The notes below the pieces were generated by a model that had not been told where the DNA came from, did no database searches, and saw only the letters and a program-made list of their open reading frames with translations. Below, one piece after another: positions 25,143-32,191 of a stretch of DNA of 64,000 nucleotides. The translations under genes and the position numbers were made by a program. The stretch is taken from assembly GCF_050296195.1 (NCBI RefSeq), contig NZ_JBNKRB010000002.1, one strand, 5' to 3'. The stretch is from Gynuella sp050296195. Lineage in GTDB: Bacteria > Pseudomonadota > Gammaproteobacteria > Pseudomonadales > Natronospirillaceae. How positions within the stretch are numbered: the first letter of the stretch is position 1; each line of letters opens with the position of its first letter.

Positions 25143-26921
25143 TCATAGAAACGCAAAATGTTCCGGATCCAGCGCCATCAGTGTCTCGGCACCATTGAGC
25201 ATGGCCCCTTTATGCCCGTCGGCCCTCGGCAAAATCCGCTGGAAGTAAAATCTTGCGGTTGCCAGCTTGGCCTTATAAAAATCTTCATCTGACGTTCCTG
25301 CGACCAGGGATGCTTGCGCAGTCTTGGCCATAGCAGCCCAGAAATATGCCAGTGTGATATAGCCTGAGTACATCAGATAGTCGACAGATGCCGCCCCTAC
25401 TTCTTCACGATCCTGCATGGCTTTCATGCCAATCTGCATGGTGACATCGCCCCAATCTTTATTGTAGGCCGCCAGTGGCTCAGCAAATTCCTTCATATCA
25501 GCATTATCTGCTTCGGCCTGACAGAATTTGTGAATGATTTTGGTGAAATGACGCAACAGCTCACCTTGACTCATGAGCACTTTTCGACCCAGCAGATCAA
25601 GCGACTGAATACCAGTCGTACCTTCGTAAATCGTGGCAATACGGGTATCGCGGACAATCTGTTCCATCCCCCATTCAGCAATATAGCCATGACCACCAAA
25701 TACCTGCATACCCAGATTGGTTGCTTCATAACCCGTCTCAGTCAGAAAGGCTTTGGCAATTGGGGTCAACAGGCTCAGCAGGTCTTCCGCTTGTTTAATC
25801 TCAGCTTCGTCCTGACTGCGATGAATGGTGTCACCCAGCATCGAACAATAATAAATCATCGCCCGGCCGCCTTCGGCAATAGCTTTCTGAGTCATCAGCA
25901 TACGGCGGACATCAGGGTGAACAATAATCGGATCGGCAGGTTTGTCCGGTGCTTTCGGCCCAGATAAAGACCGCATCGCCAGACGATCCTTGGCATAGGT
26001 CAACGCCCCCTGGAAAGACTGCTCGGCAGCAGCCACACCTTGCATGGCAGAGCCCAGACGCGCGAGGTTCATAAAGGTAAACATGCAGTTCAAACCTTTA
26101 TTCGGCGGGCCAATCAAAAAACCTTTAGCGGCATCAAAGTTCAATACTGCAGTGGCATTACCGTGAATACCCATCTTGTGTTCAAGCGATCCACAGGTCA
26201 CATTGCGAGTACCATCGGGCAGGAACTTCGGCACGATAAACAACGATATCCCCTTGGTGCCTTCAGGTGCGTCCGGCAGGCGCGCCAATACAATGTGAAC
26301 AATGTTTTCGGCCATATCGTGCTCACCGGCGGAGATGAAAATCTTCGTACCGGTGATGGCGTAAGAGCCGTCGTCATTTGGCTCAGCCTTGCTTTTGAGG
26401 ATACCCAGGTCGGATCCGCAATGCGGTTCTGTCAGACACATGGTGCCGGTCCATTCGCCACTGATCAGTTTGGTCAGGTAAGTCTCTTTCTGCTCATCAG
26501 TGCCAAACTTGTCGATAGTGTGTTTGGCACCGTGACTCAGACCGGGATACATCCCCCAAGCCCAGTTGGCGGTCGCTACAAACTCCGAAAATACGGTTGC
26601 AAGTGATTCGGGCAGCCCCTGACCTCCAAACTCTTCTGATGCGGAAAGACTCGGCCAGCCACCTTCCACATACTGTGCATAAGCTTCTTTAAAGCCGGGA
26701 GGAGTAGTGACTTCGCCATCCTTAAAAGTACATCCCTGATCACCGGCCTGATACAAAGGCGAAAGCACCTGCTCACAGAACTTGGCCCCTTCCGTCAGGA
26801 TGGCATCGATCATGTCGCGGGTGGCATCGGATGCGCCCAGCTTTTCATAATGGGCTTCACCTTGGAGCAGCTCATACAGCACAAATTGAGTATCACGCAT
26901 CGGTACTTTGTATTCTGGCAT
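25143..26921 (-). CDS. Acyl-CoA dehydrogenase, paralogue of the adjacent gene
   Basis: A 592-residue protein has the same architecture as the neighbour: TMCLTEPHCGSDLGILKSKA, GTKIFISAGEHDMAENI, QVFGGHGYIAEWGMEQIVRD and IYEGTTGIQSLDLLGRKVL with the probable catalytic Glu. The start at 26921 (MPEYKVPMRDTQFVLYELL) has GAGGAA upstream and aligns with the paralogue; an open extension back to 27038 adds 39 residues without family similarity. Such tandem pairs probably arose by duplication and may differ in acyl-chain length preference. Substrate range cannot be read from the sequence. Confidence 0.9.
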   Translation of the reverse strand: MPEYKVPMRDTQFVLYELLQGEAHYEKLGASDATRDMIDAILTEGAKFCEQVLSPLYQAGDQGCTFKDGEVTTPPGFKEAYAQYVEGGWPSLSASEEFGGQGLPESLATVFSEFVATANWAWGMYPGLSHGAKHTIDKFGTDEQKETYLTKLISGEWTGTMCLTEPHCGSDLGILKSKAEPNDDGSYAITGTKIFISAGEHDMAENIVHIVLARLPDAPEGTKGISLFIVPKFLPDGTRNVTCGSLEHKMGIHGNATAVLNFDAAKGFLIGPPNKGLNCMFTFMNLARLGSAMQGVAAAEQSFQGALTYAKDRLAMRSLSGPKAPDKPADPIIVHPDVRRMLMTQKAIAEGGRAMIYYCSMLGDTIHRSQDEAEIKQAEDLLSLLTPIAKAFLTETGYEATNLGMQVFGGHGYIAEWGMEQIVRDTRIATIYEGTTGIQSLDLLGRKVLMSQGELLRHFTKIIHKFCQAEADNADMKEFAEPLAAYNKDWGDVTMQIGMKAMQDREEVGAASVDYLMYSGYITLAYFWAAMAKTAQASLVAGTSDEDFYKAKLATARFYFQRILPRADGHKGAMLNGAETLMALDPEHFAFL

Positions 26922-27221
26922 GGTGGTTTTCCTCGAATAATGGTTGGCGACTGAAGAATTCAAACAACTGTTTGAAACATATGTTTGTAATTGCCCTCCG
27001 TCAAGTAAAGTGTTTTTCCACTCAACAAAACAAAACACAAGTACGCCATCGGGTGAATAATCCAGGATGAAACTCTGTGATTACTGAATTTCAGGCAAGC
27101 GAAAAAATCGCTACAGCCCACGGGAGGAGCGGCCTGAATCACCCAAAAATTTCGAGTGTTGCGAAAAAGAGACAAATTAAGTTATTGATTTTTAAAGGTT
27201 TTCTTACAAAACCTCCTTACA

Positions 27222-27239
27222 TGTCGCCAGCAACAGACA
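27222..27239. promoter_or_regulatory. TGTC-N10-GACA dyad, candidate QseF/GlrR site
   Basis: TGTC (27222-27225) and GACA (27236-27239) are separated by 10 nt. TGTC...GACA dyads are what I recall for sites bound by QseF/GlrR upstream of sigma-54 promoters in enterobacteria; the exact spacer there should be checked. The qseF gene is 2.6 kb downstream. It lies about 85 bp upstream of the -24 element, a normal enhancer distance. Confidence 0.4.
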
Positions 27240-27324
27240 GATACTTGGAGTATTTTCGTCTGTCCGTGTCGAGCCATCTCAAAAAATAACCATAACCCAT
27301 TGATTTATATAAATTTTTTAAAGA

Positions 27325-27340
27325 TGGCACGGCGATTGAT
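27325..27340 (+). promoter_or_regulatory. Sigma-54-like promoter element
   Basis: TGGCACGGCGATTGAT matches the sigma-54 consensus TGGCACG-N4-TTGC(A/T) at the whole -24 box and at TTG of the -12 box, but has A in place of the key C (GG-N10-GA in place of GG-N10-GC). The predicted start near 27351 would give an 84-nt leader before the EF-hand gene. Confidence 0.4.
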
Positions 27341-27434
27341 ATACGTAGAGTGCTTGCTTAAAACGTCACGAAACTATTAAGCAAATTATAAATATAGAAA
27401 TTACAACTCAACATATGAATACGGAGTAATACTC

Positions 27435-27677
27435 ATGAAAAAAGTACTGTTATTGTCATCTTTAATGCTGGCCGCTACAACTTCATTCGCATTCGATCAA
27501 GTGGCTTCAGCCAATGTTACTTTCAAATCTATCGATATGAACGCTGACGGTTTTATTAGCTCAGAAGAAGCTGTTTCCTATGACGCGTTGGTAGGACAAT
27601 TCAACAGCCTGGATACCGACCAAGACGGAATGTTGTCTGAAGACGAGTTCAGCCAGTTCGGTGAAACCACCAATTAA
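27435..27677 (+). CDS. Exported two-EF-hand calcium-binding peptide
   Basis: An 80-residue protein has a Sec signal peptide (MKKVLLLSSLMLAATTSFA) and two canonical EF-hand loops: D34-x-N36-x-D38-G39-x-I41...E45 and D60-x-D62-x-D64-G65-x-L67...E71. All calcium-coordinating positions are present, so the mature peptide of about 60 residues is nearly only a calcium-binding pair. GGAG lies before the ATG. It stands directly upstream of the qseE-qseG-qseF locus, which suggests, without proof, a role in envelope sensing or as a target of that system. Confidence 0.8.
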   Translation: MKKVLLLSSLMLAATTSFAFDQVASANVTFKSIDMNADGFISSEEAVSYDALVGQFNSLDTDQDGMLSEDEFSQFGETTN

Positions 27678-27690
27678 TCAGTTTTAGTTT

Positions 27691-27771
27691 ACAGGGCAGT
27701 CTGGCAAGGATAAGGCAACCCAAAGAAATCTTATGTACGCCTCATAATTTGGTAAGCCTTATCCGCCCTGT
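27691..27771. repeat. Nested inverted repeats after the EF-hand gene
   Basis: ACAGGGC (27691-27697) pairs with GCCCTGT (27765-27771) and GGATAAGGC (27708-27716) pairs with GCCTTATCC (27756-27764), giving a long two-part stem on a shared axis with a 10-nt one-sided bulge. It could terminate the EF-hand transcript, be a small structured RNA, or be the scar of a small palindromic element. Confidence 0.5.
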
Positions 27772-27778
27772 CATTGTT

Positions 27779-27819
27779 AAGATACCTTTGAAAAATCTTA
27801 TTTTTTTTAAAGGTATCTT
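27779..27819. terminator. Perfect 11-bp inverted repeat before qseE
   Basis: AAGATACCTTT (27779-27789) pairs perfectly with AAAGGTATCTT (27809-27819) around a 19-nt A/T-rich loop containing eight T residues. Its right arm ends 11 nt before the qseE start codon, so the structure could control qseE expression (leader hairpin or operator) or terminate transcription entering from the EF-hand gene. Confidence 0.45.
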
Positions 27820-27829
27820 CCAAAGGAAT

Positions 27830-29248
27830 ATGAATATACGTTTTCAACCCTCATCGTTACGCCAACTGATTCTCATCGGTTTTTTTGTTTCACTGATCCC
27901 TCTGGCCGTGTTGCTCTGGCAAAGCACCAAGGTTCTGCGGCAGATCAGTCGCTCATCCATCGCCTATTCCCAACAATCCAGCGATCTGGTCCGTAATGCC
28001 GAAACCATGGACGATCTGCTGATTGATATCGAGCGCGCCATCAAACAATTCACCATTGTCAAAACCGACGCACTGGCAGAACTTGCAAATGCCCATCTGA
28101 AAAAATATCAGGATCTGCAACAACGGCTCTGTGCGGTATCCCCCCTGGACCTGACTGCGTTTTGCAGCACCCAGCAACAACAAATTGGCATGCTAACCAG
28201 TAATTTTACTGCCATGGACATCAAACAACTCGACCCTATCTTTAACCAGACCCGACAACAACAGCAACGACTGATGACATCGGTATGGTCTTATCTTGAC
28301 CAGTCCATTGAGCAACAACGAGAGTATGTTGAGCAGCAGCAGCGACGCATGAATATACTGCTGGTCTCACTGGTACTGGCCACTTTTGCATTGATTGTCT
28401 TAATGAGTGGTCGCCTGGCAGCACCGGTGAAACTGCTGGAGGAAAAAATCAAGCTTATTGGAGCCGGCGAAAATGCTCACCATGATAAGAGTGAAAAGTT
28501 CGTCGGTCCGGAAGAGTTTCAACTGATTTATGAACGCCTGAACTGGCTGTCGGCGAGACTGGAACAATTGGAATCGCTGCGTCAGGCATTCCTGCGACAC
28601 GCCGCCCATGAACTGAAGACACCACTCTCAAGCATTAAGGAAGGCTGTTCAATTCTATCTGAGCAACTGGCCGGTCCGTTAACCCAGCAACAAATCGAGG
28701 TCATCAAACTACTGGACGAAGGCGTCGACCGCTTACGGCACCTGACAGATCAGTTGCTCGACTACAACTATTTGTTGCAACAGACAGCGCCAACATTGGT
28801 ATCTCTGAATCCGAATGACCTGATCCAGGAGTGCCTGTCCATTTACGATCTGGCTTTTCGCAAACGCCAGCAACAGGTTACCGTTGAATGTGACCTGTCA
28901 GATATATACTCCGACCACAAATTATTTACACGCATTCTCGACAATTTGTTGAGTAATGCTCAAGCCTATGGCGAACAGAATGGTAAAGTCCTGATTCGCT
29001 TAAGCAGACAAAACCGGGAGGCCATACTCATAGTAGCCAATACCGGTGAGAGAGTTCCGGCTGATCAGGGACCACTGCTGTTTAAACCGTTTCATCGGGG
29101 TGGAGCCGTCAGACAGGATGCCATCAAAGGTACTGGCTTGGGTCTCTCCATCGTCCATGACTGCGCCCGATTACTGGGCGGTAAAGCCGAGTTGCTGGAA
29201 TCTGAGCAGTATCAGTTTGGTGTCATCATTTCGTTACCACAACTTTAA
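27830..29248 (+). CDS. qseE: Sensor histidine kinase QseE/GlrK
   Basis: This 472-residue membrane kinase starts MNIRFQPSSLRQLILIGFF and has TM1 near 13-30, a periplasmic helical sensor domain (about 30-175), TM2 (NILLVSLVLATFALIVLM), a HAMP segment, the phospho-acceptor H-box AAHELKTPLSSIKEG, N-box DNLLSNAQAYG and the G-box KGTGLGLSIV. The gene order kinase-lipoprotein-NtrC-type regulator identifies it as QseE (GlrK). AAGGA is close to the ATG at 27830, a tight spacing; an upstream in-frame start at 27749 adds residues not expected of the family. It would phosphorylate QseF in response to envelope signals. Confidence 0.88.
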   Translation: MNIRFQPSSLRQLILIGFFVSLIPLAVLLWQSTKVLRQISRSSIAYSQQSSDLVRNAETMDDLLIDIERAIKQFTIVKTDALAELANAHLKKYQDLQQRLCAVSPLDLTAFCSTQQQQIGMLTSNFTAMDIKQLDPIFNQTRQQQQRLMTSVWSYLDQSIEQQREYVEQQQRRMNILLVSLVLATFALIVLMSGRLAAPVKLLEEKIKLIGAGENAHHDKSEKFVGPEEFQLIYERLNWLSARLEQLESLRQAFLRHAAHELKTPLSSIKEGCSILSEQLAGPLTQQQIEVIKLLDEGVDRLRHLTDQLLDYNYLLQQTAPTLVSLNPNDLIQECLSIYDLAFRKRQQQVTVECDLSDIYSDHKLFTRILDNLLSNAQAYGEQNGKVLIRLSRQNREAILIVANTGERVPADQGPLLFKPFHRGGAVRQDAIKGTGLGLSIVHDCARLLGGKAELLESEQYQFGVIISLPQL

Positions 29249-29258
29249 GGAAAACCGT

Positions 29259-29885
29259 GTGAGAAAAGTCTGGTATCTATTTGTTCTGGGGCTGTTATGT
29301 TCCTGTCAGCTGCAGGACCTGAAACCAATTCATCAGTCACCGACACAGACGGACGATGCCTCTGTGGCAAACTCATCCATCGCCGCGGATGGCGGTCGAA
29401 CAGTGACGAACTGCGATGACGATCTGAACGATATCGATCTGTCGGCCAACCTCTGCAACACCATAGCCTGGCAGAACTATCTGGCGGAAATTCCCACTCT
29501 CAGCGAAGAACAGCGCATTCAACGCCTGGATACGTTGAATGCGTCATCCCCCGACGAACTCAAACGACTGCTGTTAAACACCGCTCCGACACTACCGTTG
29601 CAGCAGCGGATTGATAACCAGATTCTTTTATTCGACAAGGCATCCACCCTGCCCAATCCACTGGGCAACCTGATCTTTATGTATGCCTCACAAAACCAAC
29701 GGCTAATCGAACAGGAACTCAAAACCCGTCAGTTGGTTACTCAAAACCAGCAACAGCAAAAACAGCTCAAACAACTGCAAAGCAAGCTGGTACAGACACA
29801 GAAAAAAATTGATGCACTGACAGAAATAGAACAACAACTCAATGATGTTGAATCCAATACGCAGGAGGGTACGGAAAGTGAGTAA
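29259..29885 (+). CDS. qseG: Lipoprotein of the qseEGF locus
   Basis: This 208-residue protein starts at a GTG (29259) with AAGGA upstream, giving MRKVWYLFVLGLLCSCQLQ: a type II signal with a lipobox ending at Cys (LLCSC). The rest is polar, with a Gln/Lys-rich coiled coil near residues 145-200 (RQLVTQNQQQQKQLKQLQ). It sits between qseE and qseF as QseG/YfhG does in enterobacteria, where the outer-membrane lipoprotein modulates the kinase. Sequence conservation is low in this family, so the name rests on position and type. The stop overlaps the qseF GTG by 8 nt. Confidence 0.72.
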   Translation: MRKVWYLFVLGLLCSCQLQDLKPIHQSPTQTDDASVANSSIAADGGRTVTNCDDDLNDIDLSANLCNTIAWQNYLAEIPTLSEEQRIQRLDTLNASSPDELKRLLLNTAPTLPLQQRIDNQILLFDKASTLPNPLGNLIFMYASQNQRLIEQELKTRQLVTQNQQQQKQLKQLQSKLVQTQKKIDALTEIEQQLNDVESNTQEGTESE

Positions 29886-31245
29886 CCTGGCAGAAGATCT
29901 GATCCAACAACAACGCCCCAAAATATTGCTGGTGGATGATGACCCCAGCCTATTACGGCTGCTAACCATTCGTCTGGAAAGCGAAGGCTATGAAATTATC
30001 ACCGCAGCAGATGCGGACGAAGCTGTTCGCAGTATCTCTAAACAGCAGTTTTCACTGGTACTGACCGACCTGCGCATGCCCGGTAAAGATGGCATGTATC
30101 TGCTTGATTATCTGGCCCGAAAAATACCGTCGCTACCGCTGATCATCATGACGGCTCATGGTTCTATCGCCGATGCCGTGGATGCTACGGAAAAAGGAGC
30201 ACTCGGATTCATCACCAAACCGATTGATCATCAACAATTGCGTCAGGCTCTGCGAAAAGCATTGTTACAGAGCAACGGTACCGTCGAAGACAGCTGGCGC
30301 AGCGAAATCATTTCTCACAGCCCGCTGATGAAAGCAGTACTGGATCAGGCCTACCGGGTGGCACAGAAAGATGTCAGCGTACTGATCACCGGCGCCAGCG
30401 GTACTGGTAAAGAGTTGCTGGCCAGGGCAATTCATAAAGCCAGTCACCGGGCGGACAAACCATTCGTGGCCATTAACTGTGGTGCCCTGCCGGAACACTT
30501 GCTGGAATCAGAACTGTTTGGCCATACCAAAGGTGCTTTCACCGGAGCCGTCAGTGAAAATAAAGGCCTGTTCCGCGCAGCAGAAGGCGGAACCCTGTTT
30601 CTTGATGAAATTGGTGATATGCCTGCACCTCTGCAAGTCAAACTGCTACGGGTATTGCAGGAACGCATGGTGCGTCCGGTCGGTAGCAGCCAGAGCATTC
30701 CGGTGGACGTCAAAGTATTGTCCGCGACACACCGGGATCTGCTGGCCGCCATGAAAGACGGCAGCTTCCGTGAAGACCTCTACTATCGCCTGAATGTGGT
30801 CAATCTCAAACTACCCAGTCTGAAGGAACGGCCGGAAGATATTCCGCTACTGGTACGCCATATTCTGCTGAAAACAGCAGATAGACACGGCGTCAACGTG
30901 ACCCGCTTTGCCGATGCTGCCATGTTGAAACTATGCGGTGCCAACTGGACCGGCAACATCCGCCAACTGGTTAACGTGGTGGAACAGTGCGTCGCCCTGA
31001 CGCACACTCCGGTGGTCAGCGAATCACTAGTGGAACAGGCTCTACTGCAAAACTCCGGGCATTGGCCCGCACTGTCAGAAGCCAGAGATGAATTTGAGCG
31101 CCAGTATATTGTTCGGGTATTGAAAATGACCGATGGGATCGTCTCCAGAGCTGCAGAACTGGCAGGCCGGAACCGTACGGATTTCTATAAACTGATGAAG
31201 AAGCATGAGCTCAGCAGCGACGATTTTAAAACGGTAAAACATTGA
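29878..31245 (+). CDS. qseF: Sigma-54-dependent response regulator QseF/GlrR
   Basis: This 455-residue NtrC-type activator has a receiver domain ILLVDDDPSLLRLL with phospho-acceptor Asp in LVLTDLRMPGKDG, then an AAA+ domain with Walker A GASGTGKELLARA, the sigma-54 contact loop GAFTGA, Walker B GTLFLDEIGDMP and the sensor region, and a C-terminal Fis-type helix-turn-helix (SRAAELAGRNRTDFYKLMKKH). A GTG at 29878 with GGAGG upstream gives the normal N-terminus. It should drive sigma-54 promoters with GlrR-type enhancer sites. The candidate dyad and sigma-54-like element at 27.2-27.3 kb are a plausible local target. Confidence 0.9.
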   Translation: MSNLAEDLIQQQRPKILLVDDDPSLLRLLTIRLESEGYEIITAADADEAVRSISKQQFSLVLTDLRMPGKDGMYLLDYLARKIPSLPLIIMTAHGSIADAVDATEKGALGFITKPIDHQQLRQALRKALLQSNGTVEDSWRSEIISHSPLMKAVLDQAYRVAQKDVSVLITGASGTGKELLARAIHKASHRADKPFVAINCGALPEHLLESELFGHTKGAFTGAVSENKGLFRAAEGGTLFLDEIGDMPAPLQVKLLRVLQERMVRPVGSSQSIPVDVKVLSATHRDLLAAMKDGSFREDLYYRLNVVNLKLPSLKERPEDIPLLVRHILLKTADRHGVNVTRFADAAMLKLCGANWTGNIRQLVNVVEQCVALTHTPVVSESLVEQALLQNSGHWPALSEARDEFERQYIVRVLKMTDGIVSRAAELAGRNRTDFYKLMKKHELSSDDFKTVKH

Positions 31246-31348
31246 TGTCGGAGAATCCCTCCGATAATCCGGGAGCCATATCTGTGCGGCTCCATCACAA
31301 AAGCATGGGACACCCCTGCGGTACAGAACGCCCTGATCGAATTGCCGA

Positions 31349-31759
31349 CTAACCGCTGGCCTTAACAATCAGAACAGAGCAGGCAGCCTGAACCGCCACT
31401 TTCGCGGTAATCGTGCCAAAACCCGGGTTACCCAGCATATTGGTGGTTTGTTTGTGATTGGCAATAATGATCAGGTCGCACGCTTTTGCCTTGGCAAACT
31501 TCAGGATCTCCTCACTGGCATTCCCCAGGAGAACATGCAGAGATACCCGCTCATCCACCCCCATATGCTGTTCAGCGAAAGCCATCAACTTTTCTTCAAA
31601 CTGCTCGAATTCCGACGACGCTGATGACACCCCATTTAATACGCTCACCAGATATATTTCCGCATCTTCAGCCCTGGCCAAGGCCAACGCCGTTTTGGCA
31701 ATTTCCGGAGAATAACCATTCTCCTTGAGATCAACAGGAGCTAGAACTTTCTTATACAT
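31349..31759 (-). CDS. Universal stress protein (UspA family)
   Basis: This 136-residue single Usp domain opens MYKKVLAPVDLKENG (usual ATP-binding Asp in the first strand) and has LIIIANHKQTTNMLGNPGFG, the nucleotide-loop region with partly kept G-x2-G-x9-G(S/T) spacing, and a final ACSVLIVKASG strand. UspF/UspG-like ATP-binding proteins respond to starvation and other stress. It is convergent with qseF, about 100 bp apart, and stands alone. Confidence 0.88.
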   Translation of the reverse strand: MYKKVLAPVDLKENGYSPEIAKTALALARAEDAEIYLVSVLNGVSSASSEFEQFEEKLMAFAEQHMGVDERVSLHVLLGNASEEILKFAKAKACDLIIIANHKQTTNMLGNPGFGTITAKVAVQAACSVLIVKASG

Positions 31760-32191
31760 AATTGCACCATCCTGCTAAATAGCGGTTTTATAAGCATAGT
31801 TATGATCGTACATTTCTCAATGTCAGCCTCGACTAAAAAAGCACCAACCATTTGTCGATTTTTTTTACAAAACATCAGTGAGAACTTAATCACACAATGA
31901 AACACTGATCACAGCAACCAATGACAAACAAAAAAATACACGCTCTCTCAATTTCTTAATTTTTACCAAAATTCCCTCAAAGCTTGCCAATCAACTGGCC
32001 TCTGAGGTCTTTTTCTTCCTTATTGTTAATTTTTGTATATACGTAAAACAGCTCATCCAAAAAAATGACACAAATCGGTCTCATTTTTGCTTTGGAGCCC
32101 TAATCGACTGATCTATAAAGCAATCTGTCAATAGACTTTATGAATGAGAAGTGTGAAATACATTCTCAAATATTAAAAAAGGAGATGTAAA
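31760..32191. other. Intergenic region before the TT3 protein gene
   Basis: About 430 bp, A+T-rich, lie between the divergent usp and TT3 genes. A 7-bp inverted repeat ATCAGTG (31874-31880) / CACTGAT (31903-31909) is the only symmetric element seen. No small gene or known riboswitch was recognised; promoters are expected on both sides. Confidence 0.45.

Larger units (their letters stand above)
26922..27434. other. Intergenic region with regulatory elements for the EF-hand gene
   Basis: About 510 bp lie between the divergent acyl-CoA dehydrogenase and EF-hand genes. The right half contains a TGTC-N10-GACA dyad (27222-27239), a hairpin-forming GACAGATACT...AGTAT...TCTGTC stretch (27236-27264), an A+T-rich tract (27300-27320) and a sigma-54-like element (27325-27340), the last and the dyad listed separately. 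No gene is supported. Confidence 0.5.

Noticed and set aside
26922..27038. Upstream extension of the acyl-CoA dehydrogenase ending at 25143.
   Set aside because: The added 39 residues do not resemble the paralogue and the ATG at 26921 has a proper ribosome site.
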